NCBI GenBank assembly: GCA_045592105.1
Contig: JAZNUB010000007.1
Location: 1 to 9,921, forward strand
Length of the DNA stretch: 9,921 nucleotides
Direction of reading: 5' to 3'
From: SIG636 sp045592105
GTDB lineage: Bacteria > Bacillota > Clostridia > Oscillospirales > CAG-382
The position numbers and the translations under genes are program-made. Below the pieces are notes generated by a model. It was not told the DNA's origin, did not search any database, and saw only the letters and a program-made list of their open reading frames with translations. This document shows, in pieces, positions 1 to 7,900 of this stretch (position 1 is the stretch's first letter; each line of letters begins with the position of its first letter).

Positions 1-1236
1 TTTATTTTAACAGCGCTTAGTATTTGCCTTTGCTTAACGGCTTGTGGCACGTCAACGGCAGACGATAACAGCACAGCCGCAAGCGTGGATATCCAAAGCG
101 GCATAAGCACCGAGCAAAGCGTAGACGTTAGCGCAGAGCAAAGCGCGGACGTTAGCACGGAAGCAAGCGAAGAAGTAAGTGCCGACGTTAGCGTAGACAT
201 CAGCGCAGACGTTAGCGAAGAAGTAAGCGCGGAGCCTATGGAAAGCACCGATATCTCCGAGGATATAGATATAAGCGAGGAAAGCACCCCGACAGAGGAG
301 CCGAGCGAGGAGCCGATAGAGGACGAAAGCAGCGTTGCACCGCCCGCAGGAACTACCGAGCCGGAGCAGGACGTTAGCACCCCCGTAGAAGATCCAAGCG
401 TGCCGGTGGAAGATCCAAGCGTGCCGGTGGAAGATCCAAGCGAGCCTACAGAGGACGTTAGCAAGGTTGAAACCCCTGCCCCTCATACTCATAGCTACAG
501 TGCAACAACGGTTAGCCCCACTTGTACCGAGCAAGGATATAAGGTTTACACTTGCACCTGCGGCGATAGCTACAACGCCGATTACGTAAAGGCGCACGGG
601 CACATGTGGAAGGGTTGGATAGTAACGAAAGAGGCAACCCTGGAAGCCGGTGGCGAGGAAACCCGCACCTGTTGGATTTGCAAAGGCACGGAAACGAGGG
701 CGACAGAAAGGCTTGAGCCTACTAAGCCTATTCCCATCCCCGTAACCCCCGCCGATGCAGAGTGGATATGCAACCGTATTATAGAGCTTCTTAACGAAGA
801 ACGTGCAAAGCTTGGCGCACCTGCTTTATCAACAGCACCGATAGCGCACGAAATGGCTATGGTTAGGGCGCAGGAGCTGACGGTGGTGTTCTCTCATAAA
901 AGACCCAACGGCGATGATTCAAGGACGATATTTATTGATTATAAATATAATCCGGACGATACAGGAGTAACAACATTCGTTGACGGCACATCTACTTGTT
1001 CGTACCTCCCTGCCCTTGCCAGCGAGAATATATGCAACGGTGGCACTTTTAAAGATGATACAAAAGAGAACTATGCACAAAAAGTAGTGCAAGCTTTTAA
1101 AGAAAGCCCCGGCCATTGGAAAGACCTAACCAACCCCCTGTATACAGGCGTAGGCGTTGGAGTGTGTTTTGTTGATGAAACGGATTATTACTATTGTCCC
1201 GTAGCAATACTGACAATGGATAAGACCTACGGATAA
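1..1236 (+). CDS. CAP (SCP/PR-1-like) domain lipoprotein, 5' end cut by window edge
   Basis: The reading frame is open from base 1, so the start lies outside the window; 411 residues are visible. Residues 1-15 are the end of a lipoprotein signal peptide with lipobox L12-T-A-C15, so the mature protein should be lipid-anchored on the outer face of the membrane. Residues about 29-160 are a low-complexity acidic/Ser/Pro stalk containing tetrapeptide repeats and a 7-residue repeat (PVEDPSV). Residues 162-240 hold two Cys-rich repeats of a type common in clostridial surface proteins (C175, C185, C187; then W203, W206, C224, C227). Residues about 255-409 match a CAP domain: His299 in FSHKRPNG, Glu342 in ASENI, and His372 in SPGHW followed by GVGVGV. 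Bacterial CAP proteins are mostly of unknown biochemical role. A GTG at 85 is not the start, because the lipobox lies upstream in the same frame. A terminator follows 20 bases after the stop. Domain calls are from motif recognition only. Confidence 0.9.
   Translation, partial: FILTALSICLCLTACGTSTADDNSTAASVDIQSGISTEQSVDVSAEQSADVSTEASEEVSADVSVDISADVSEEVSAEPMESTDISEDIDISEESTPTEEPSEEPIEDESSVAPPAGTTEPEQDVSTPVEDPSVPVEDPSVPVEDPSEPTEDVSKVETPAPHTHSYSATTVSPTCTEQGYKVYTCTCGDSYNADYVKAHGHMWKGWIVTKEATLEAGGEETRTCWICKGTETRATERLEPTKPIPIPVTPADAEWICNRIIELLNEERAKLGAPALSTAPIAHEMAMVRAQELTVVFSHKRPNGDDSRTIFIDYKYNPDDTGVTTFVDGTSTCSYLPALASENICNGGTFKDDTKENYAQKVVQAFKESPGHWKDLTNPLYTGVGVGVCFVDETDYYYCPVAILTMDKTYG
109..228 (+). 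repeat. 12-bp coding repeat, ten tetrapeptide units x-(D/E)-x-S
   Basis: Inside the lipoprotein stalk (residues 37-76) every fourth residue is Ser. The units read TEQS, VDVS, AEQS, ADVS, TEAS, EEVS, ADVS, VDIS, ADVS, EEVS. At DNA level the word GACGTTAGC recurs at 124, 148, 184 and 208, with spacings that are multiples of 12, and two more copies lie at 370 and 454. The copies have diverged in third positions, so the array is old rather than freshly expanded. It is probably a flexible, acidic, possibly glycosylated spacer that lifts the CAP domain off the membrane. Confidence 0.85.
379..441 (+). repeat. 21-bp tandem coding repeat, three copies
   Basis: Three 21-bp units occupy 379-399, 400-420 and 421-441 and encode a seven-residue PVEDPS-type unit. 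The second and third units are identical (GTGCCGGTGGAAGATCCAAG + C); the first is diverged in its 5' half. Identity of adjacent copies indicates recent slippage or duplication, so copy number may vary between strains. Confidence 0.85.
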
Positions 1237-1256
1237 AATTTAATAGCAAAAACAGT

Positions 1257-1289
1257 AAGACGGTTAACGTAAAAGTTAGCCGTCTTTTT
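1257..1289 (+). terminator. Rho-independent terminator of the CAP lipoprotein gene
   Basis: The stem AAGACGGTTAAC (1257-1268) pairs with GTTAGCCGTCTT (1275-1286) through one G-U wobble, with loop GTAAAA. A T-run completes it at 1285-1289. It starts 20 bases after the lipoprotein stop codon, so it should separate that gene from the next one. Confidence 0.9.
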
Positions 1290-1320
1290 ATATACATTTT
1301 TAAATCAAAACAACACAAGA

Positions 1321-1328
1321 AAGGAAGG
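1321..1328 (+). promoter_or_regulatory. Ribosome binding site that fixes a GTG start
   Basis: AAGGAAGG lies 7 bases before GTG at 1336, which opens a frame encoding a clear signal peptide. An ATG at 1334-1336 overlaps this GTG but reads ATG-TGT-TAA and stops at once, so GTG is the productive start. Confidence 0.75.
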
Positions 1329-1335
1329 TTTTAAT

Positions 1336-1689
1336 GTGTTAAAAAGACTTATTGTTTTAGCGTTATCGCTAATGATAATGCTAACCACGCTTGTTGTTGC
1401 TATACCCGCGTATGCCGATTTTAAGGATGGCGATATAGTAACGATAAGCAAAAGCGCAGGCGGCGGCGTTCATTACAACTATAATGCCGCACAGCCATAT
1501 TACGTATCAGCAATGAACGCAACAATGGAGGGCTCTAACGCAACATATTTTGCTTGGTGCGCTTCATACGGAATGCCAACCCCCGACGTCAACAGAACGT
1601 ACATACTGTGCAAAGAGAATTGCCTGCTATACCGATGCTTTGGGAGCATACCGAAACGCTGCGCGGCATTAAGCTTGTACGTCAACTAA
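1336..1689 (+). CDS. Short secreted protein, probably the truncated N-terminus of a larger surface protein
   Basis: The 117-residue product starts with GTG behind a strong ribosome binding site. Residues 1-27 form a typical Sec signal peptide (MLKR, a hydrophobic core, then AYA before DF). Residues 28-89 look like a real folded domain start: FKDGDIVTISKSAGGG, then aromatic-rich sequence, then FAWCASYGMPTPDVNRTYI. The AWC...YG.P.P pattern faintly recalls the Cys segment of thioester (TED/TQXA) adhesin domains, but I cannot confirm that. After about residue 90 (position 1605) the translation turns into Cys/Arg-rich sequence of a different character and stops 26 residues later, which looks like a frameshift or rearrangement joint. 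No reading frame clearly continues the domain. The protein may therefore be a dead stump of a longer adhesin, or a genuinely small secreted protein. It sits between a terminator and the giant gene's own promoter. Confidence 0.55.
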   Translation: MLKRLIVLALSLMIMLTTLVVAIPAYADFKDGDIVTISKSAGGGVHYNYNAAQPYYVSAMNATMEGSNATYFAWCASYGMPTPDVNRTYILCKENCLLYRCFGSIPKRCAALSLYVN

Positions 1690-1744
1690 ATTGTAATATC
1701 ATCACTGCATTAAGCCAAGGAAACGGGAGTGGTTTGAAAATCTG

Positions 1745-1788
1745 TTCTCCCCGTCGGAGCTAAGGGGTGTATTCCGGCCGAAGGAGAA
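1745..1788 (+). other. GC-rich hairpin in intergenic region
   Basis: TTCTCC (1745-1750) pairs with GGAGAA (1783-1788). Inside it, CCGTCGGA (1751-1758) pairs with TCCGGCCG (1773-1780) through one wobble and one mismatch, leaving a 14-base loop (1759-1772) and an AA bulge. No T-run follows on either strand, so it is not an obvious intrinsic terminator. It lies upstream of the giant gene's predicted promoter and would not be part of that transcript. It may be an RNA structure in an upstream transcript or a remnant of a mobile element end. Confidence 0.5.
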
Positions 1789-1847
1789 AAAATTAAGGCA
1801 CAATGACAAAAAACATCCGATTCCGAGTGAGAAATCAGCGAAAACCG

Positions 1848-1876
1848 TTGATTTTTTCAATACTGTACTTTATAAT
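1848..1876 (+). promoter_or_regulatory. Sigma-A-type promoter for the giant surface protein gene
   Basis: The -35 element TTGATT (1848-1853) and the perfect -10 element TATAAT (1871-1876) are separated by exactly 17 bases in an AT-rich stretch. Transcription would start near 1883, giving a leader of about 90 bases. The octamer TACTGTAC occurs on both sides of the -10 box (1861-1868 and 1879-1886), and the second copy extends into the palindrome CTGTACAG (1881-1888), so a repressor site is possible. Confidence 0.7.
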
Positions 1877-1889
1877 ACTACTGTACAGA

Positions 1890-1907
1890 TCCGCAAGGTC
1901 TTGCGGA
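1890..1907 (+). promoter_or_regulatory. 18-bp inverted repeat in the leader of the giant gene
   Basis: TCCGCAAGGTCTTGCGGA has 8-bp arms around a central GT. It lies just downstream of the predicted transcription start, so it could be an operator bound by a dimeric regulator or a short leader hairpin with a four-base loop. No T-run follows, so it is not a terminator. Confidence 0.5.
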
Positions 1908-1957
1908 ATACGTGCAATACAAAATCTAATATCTTGTTTGATGAAATTATTTTGGAT

Positions 1958-1963
1958 AAGGAG
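1958..1963 (+). promoter_or_regulatory. Ribosome binding site of the giant gene
   Basis: AAGGAG lies 11 bases before ATG at 1975. This spacing is slightly long but functional. The start is supported by the signal peptide that begins directly at this ATG. Confidence 0.75.
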
Positions 1964-1974
1964 CTGATTATATT

Positions 1975-4900
1975 ATGATCAACAGAGGAAAATGTAAGAC
2001 GATCGTACCTTACAAGCGATTGCTGTGCAGTTTGATAGCCTTGATAATGACACTTTCGGTCATTGCTATCCCCACCGAAGTAGAGGCACAGCAGCTTCCT
2101 ACCGTAACGCTAAACTATCAAAGATTGCCTGCGGATGAGCTGCCTGAGGGTAATATCGTATATATGGGCACCGATGCCGTAACCCTTGACGAGGAGAATC
2201 TTCAATACACCTTCCCCATATTCAGAGAGGGCGACCTTAGCGAGGAAGCGCGTATAGAGCTGCATACCATTGATATGACGGCGCTTTATTCCTCCGACTA
2301 CGCTATGGTAACGGATACCGCAAAGGAGTATCCCGGGGAAAAGAGCGTGCTTGAGGTTTATATGGACAGCGTAAAGGCCTACGATGAGTACGCCAAGAAC
2401 AACCCAGTTGCCGAGGAATCCGAGGAAGAGTGGGTTGTCCCGTCTGCCTCTTCGAGCGAAGATTACAAGAGCCCTTTGGCACAGCAGAAGGAGGAAGCAA
2501 CGGGTGAGCCCACCCGTGAGCTTTACAGCACCGAGGGAGAGGATATAGTACAGTCCGTTTTGGACTCTATCACCCCCGACGTGGTTCGTAGTATGGACTA
2601 TTCCTCTGCAACGATCGTTAGCTTTGCACCGGGTGAGGACGTAAGGTGGGTCACCTTCCGCATTATTGACGACGGCAAATCGGAGGGCACCGAGACCTTC
2701 TCCATTGCTATCGCCGACACCATAGGCGCAGAGGTGTACGAGGTAACGAGTACTTCCGTTTCTATCACCGATGACGAGCCGACGGTACAATCCAAGATCA
2801 GCTTTACCGACACAGCTTACAGCTCTAAGGGCGGCAAGGTTACGTTGAAGGTAAAGCGTACCGACGCGGTGTATTCCCTGGTGGATATGCGAATTTACAC
2901 CTGTGAGGATACCGCCCGTGCAGGTGTGAACTACCACGCACTTGATACCACCCTTGCTTTTATGCCTTACGAAACCGAGAAGGAGATAGAGCTTTCCGTA
3001 GCGGGCGAGGGCGATTTTTCCGTAAAGCTTGACGGCTTTACCGCCTGCGACGGCGGCAGTCTTACCACCGCAAAAGTAAGCATCTCCGCCGTTGACGGTG
3101 CGCCCGAGGAGCTACCCTCCTCCAAAGGCACAGAAAGCTTTTCAATAACGCTTGACGGTACACAGTATACGGTGGAATACGTTAAGGGCGAGGCTACCGG
3201 TAAGATAATGAAAGACGCCGATCCGCCCATCGAGGTAGGGGTTTACTATTTTTCTTCACCTGCTAACTTTACATACGACGAAGGCAATCGCACGGGCTCA
3301 AAGCCCTGGGGCTGTGGCGTGCTTGACTGTTACTACGTAGAAAAGGACGACCAGCACGACTCTTACGGTGACATTGCTTATTATCATACCACCACGGGCA
3401 AAAAGGGCACGATAAGTGCCGTGGGCAAAACTGCATTACCCGGTGTTTACTACCAATACATTGCGGCAGACTGGCAATCCACCTCCAACTTCGGCGGTGG
3501 ACAAAAATTCAAGCTAAGCGCCAACGGCTTGGATCTTGATGTCTATGCCGAAGGCAAGTTTGACAGAAATAACTCCAGCGCCATTACGCTGCTTGGCTCG
3601 CAGTATAACAAGGATTTTACCGTTTCCGCTTACGCTATTGACGACACGGGATGGTTGACACCGAAATCATATTTGCGTTTTTATGGCGTTGCCGCTATGT
3701 ATAAGAAATACAACATTAGCGTAAGCGACCCCGAGGATAAGTATTATCTGACGGGCAACGTGGTAAACGGCGTTCCCGAAACCGCAAAATTCACTCCTGC
3801 GCAGGTTACCGTTAAATGCGGCGCTCAGCCCGAATTCGGCTCGGGCTTCAGCAGGGATATATATGCAAACCCCGATAGCTCTACGACCAACCTCGTGTTC
3901 ACCCTCAAGGATTCTATGGTTAACGGTACCACGGGCAAGTTTGGCGTGCTTAAGGGCTACAACATAACAGTTGGTAACGGAAAGGAAGCAGCCACTGTAA
4001 GCTATCCCACCGGCTTTTTTGAGTACTTGGACGAAAAGCGCGGCACGACCGATAAATGCGTTAAATATTCCGACGATGAGATAGCAGCGGTAAAGAAAAG
4101 GGTCACCTCTAATCTTGATACCATCCCCTACGATGCGTATTTTATCGATTGGATAGACAGCGTTCAGCCGGCAGTTACATCCTATGGCGACAGCAGTGCC
4201 GGCTATTATCAAAAGCTTAAGTTCACCCCTATTGTCGATTATGAGGAAGTAAAGGTTACGGTTTTGAAGCCTCGGGGCGAGCTTGATGCAAGCTTTACAA
4301 ACAGCAGTATTTCACAAGTTAAAACCTACACCTTCCACGCAGGCGACGTGCTCGATCTGCGGGTAACCTGCAACGAGCCCGAATACTCTGCCGATGGCTA
4401 CGAGTATTCCTGCAACAACGGCACAATCTTTGACGGCCCCATAAGAAGCACCTCTTATCTGCAGCTTCTTTCGGGCAAGTCTATGGGCTACACCATCAGA
4501 CCTGCCCTTGCGTACGACTGCAACAGGATAGAGCTTCAGTTTGTAAACGGTGCGGAAAGCTATCTTTCCGTATTGGGCGTGAACAATCAGGGCCTTGTGG
4601 AGCAAAGCCTGATAGAGAGCAACTCTATGTACAGGGGCACCAATATTCTGATGCTTAACGCGGAAAAGACCGCGCTTGAGGACAAGATGCGCCCCGTTGT
4701 CGGTGAGGTTTACAATATATTCATCGGTTCAAAGCAATTGGATGAGAAGTATATCTATCGCCCCGTTATAACCGACAAGATGACGGGAAAGGAGTACAGA
4801 ACCAACCTATTCAACTACGTTGCAAGAAACAACGCAGACGATAACGTACTGTTGATAGGCTACGAAAAGGTGCCCGTATCGGAAATGGTTAAGTTTTGCG

Positions 4901-7900
4901 TAAAGGGTACTTTGGTCACAAATTACGAGCCTATCGTTTCCGATGGCTTAGGTGCAAGAAGGTTGCCCGTGGCGATGTATACCGTTTCTTTGCCCGGCGG
5001 TTACGTTATTAAGGACAAGATCGATGATGCAGAATCAAGCGCGGAGGCATCGGGAGGCGGTGAAGATAATACTGCACCCCCTGCCATAATGGTTGTCGAT
5101 ACCGCAACGGGGCTTACCGATGACAACGGTGTGTTCAATATTAAAATCAATGACGAGGCCAACAGCTACGTTTACGGCAGGGTGGGCGACCGTGTAACGA
5201 TGACCGTATTCTTCGGCAGCGATATACAGGTATTTGACGTAGTTCTCGGCGGTGAGGTGAACGACGGTCGGGCAGAGCTTGAGCTTGGAGAATTCAGTAT
5301 CGTTTATCCCGAGGATGCTCCCAAGTTTTCTTACATCAAATATTACTACGACAAGGAAGTAAATAACAACAACACCGACTCTAACAACAACTCTATAAAA
5401 ATCTTTGATGACGCTATCTATTTCGAGGTAGGTCTTAACAATATTATCAATTCCAAGCTTCATTACGTTTCGAAGGTTGAATTCAACGTTTACAACGCCA
5501 AGGGCGAATTAACTGCCACCCACGAGGTAGATAACCCCGACCCAAGCCTTGAGAGCGGTATTTTTAACCTTAAGGTAGAGAATATGAACAAGAAGTTTGA
5601 AAACGGTGAAAGACTTAGAGTAAGAGTTATTGAAAAAGTCTTCACAACCGACTCAAACGGCTCTGCGATATCCTACGAGTTGGAGTATCCCGAGGTGGAG
5701 ACAGGCTTCGTATTCTACGTTGAAAACCTTGAGGTTTTGCCGAAGGAATTCAGCATTGAAGAGAGCACTGCAGTGGACATTCCCATTCTCGGTGCCGCCA
5801 GCGCAAGTGCAAGCACCGGCCTTCTGAGCTTCACCAAGACCGAGTGGGGTAACGACAGCATAGGCCGTGCTACCGGCTTCACCCTCGCAATCAATTCGGA
5901 TATTCTGTGCTACAACACCACTTCTTTAGGGACTAAGGATAAGCTTGACAAATACGATGCCCTGAGGGCGGCTGCCAAGCAGGCGGATACTAACCTTAAA
6001 GAGGTTGAAAACTACGGCAAGGATATTAATAACACGGGGCTTGCCGCCATCACCGCGGCAAGAGAGCAAAACGACCCCAATGTTGAAGGACTGATAAAGG
6101 ATGTTGAAAGGCAGAAGGATATTTATTATGCTGCCAGAGACAAGATGAGGGAGGATGCAAAGCAACCTCTTGCAGGCTTTACGAAAGCAAAGACCGCACG
6201 CGTGGACATTATCGTGGTTATCGCCTACGATTTTGTACTCAATGTAAATGATGACGGTACTACCGAGTACGTATTTTGCAGTGGCTCAGTTGCTCTTGCC
6301 GCTACTATGAATTACTGCCAAAGCATATACAGTGTTATATACGGCGTGCCCGTGTTCGTTAACTTTACCGGTACGCTTCAGATGGATATGATAGTGTTCT
6401 ACAACACCGATACGGGTGAAAATATGATGAGTAACGACGAATTTGACGAATACACGGGCAACCTTAACTTCCGTCTTTCAAATGAGTACGCCGTTTTCGG
6501 TCTTAACGCATCCATTATGGCGCAGGCGGGTGTTGGTATGTGTAACGTTATCTCGGCAAGGGGCTACGTCAAATACGGAATCAAGTACAGTCTACCCACC
6601 CTTAAGGGCGAGGAATTTGATAAGCGGTACGGCGTTATGCTTACTGCAGGCGGTGGTATCGGATTTGACTTGCTGTTAATTAACATAAACTTTGACATAG
6701 GTAATTTCCGATACGGCTTTGGTATATATGAAAATTCGACAGGCGTATCCTTTTTCGGTGATACCGTTGAGGTGTCGGCAAGTAAGCCCACGCTTAAAGC
6801 CGCCTCAAAAGAGGAAGTCAGCACCATAAACAAGTCGGAATATTCAGCAGGCACCGCTGACTTATCAGGCTTTGGATACAACGGTCTTATCGGTGCAACT
6901 CCTGAAGAGGTAAGCAGAAACGTTTTGTTAAGCGATGCCGCCGAACGCACCCGTCCCAAGCTGGTTATTCTTGAAGACGGCAGCAGGATGGTGTTCTTCA
7001 TCGGTAATCGAGGGGCGGAGGGCAACGCCAACGATATGACCCTGTATTATTCCGTATATTCAGGCGGCGTATGGTCTGCACCTCAAACGGTGGCTGATGA
7101 CGGTACCGCAGACACCAGCCCTTGCGTTTTGCATAAGGACGGCAAGGTATACGTTGCATGGGCAGATGCTAATCGCAAATATACGGAAAGCGATAGCATC
7201 ATAGACAAGCTGAACGGGCTTGGCATTTCCGTTGCCATTTACGAAAACGGCGTTATGAGCGAGGAGTACAGTCTTGTAAACGACCAATTCTTCAATTTTG
7301 CGCCTCAGCTTAACGTTGTTGAAGACAAGTTGTATTGCAGCTATATGAAGCGCGATCTCACCAACGTGAAAAAGGACGAGGACCTGCTTGATCTGACCGG
7401 CGTTTACTCAACCATGGCTTACGCCGTTCTGGACACGGCTACGGGCAACACCGAGGACGAAGAGTTTATAAGTATAGAGCATTCCACGCTTACCGACCCT
7501 CTTGTGCTTGACTATAACAGCGTTGCCGCCAATATAAACGGCGTTGACTATATTCTTGCCACCTATACCGTGGACGAGGACTGCAACCTTAAGACCGCAG
7601 AGGACAGAGAGCTGTTCCTATCCGTTACGGACGTAGGCATAAGCCTGACCTTCGCTCCCATCAAGCTAACGAACGATGGGCACGGTCAGTCTACTCCTCA
7701 GCTTACCGATATCGACGGAACGGTATATCTAAGCTGGATAGAAAACGGCTCTGTATTCAACATTATTGACGTAAGCGATATGCTTAACTCCCTGTTCAAC
7801 CCCGAAAGCCCGAGTGCGGCGGTGCATCTGCAATCCGCTGTTAAGGGCGACAGCGACTGGTACCGCAAAACTTCGGAACAATTGGGGATGGACAGCGAAA

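Larger units (their letters stand above)
1697..1978 (+). pseudogene. Start-less open frame between genes, possible gene remnant
   Basis: This frame is open for 93 codons with no ATG or GTG start; only late TTG codons occur. It reads in part REWFENLFSPSELRGVFRPK and is Lys-rich afterwards. Its TGA (1976-1978) overlaps the ATG of the giant gene as ATGA. The downstream part coincides with a good promoter, so at least that part is regulatory DNA. It may be the 3' end of a gene disrupted near 1605, or chance. I do not recognise the protein. Confidence 0.2.

Noticed and set aside
85..1236. GTG at 85 as the start of the CAP protein
   Set aside because: The same frame is open back to base 1 and encodes a lipoprotein signal peptide with lipobox LTAC, so the true start lies outside the window.
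1744..1800. Glycine riboswitch suggested by CCGAAGGAG
   Set aside because: The other conserved glycine-aptamer elements and the P1 pairing are absent, the element lies upstream of the predicted promoter, and no glycine gene follows.
1690..1974. Group II intron or other ribozyme remnant in the intergenic region
   Set aside because: No domain V-like hairpin, 5' GUGYG boundary or reverse-transcriptase fragment is visible.
2110..2937. Minus-strand open frame (275 codons) opposite the Calx-beta domains
   Set aside because: The plus strand has clear conserved Calx-beta motifs across the same bases; the antisense product has no recognisable features.
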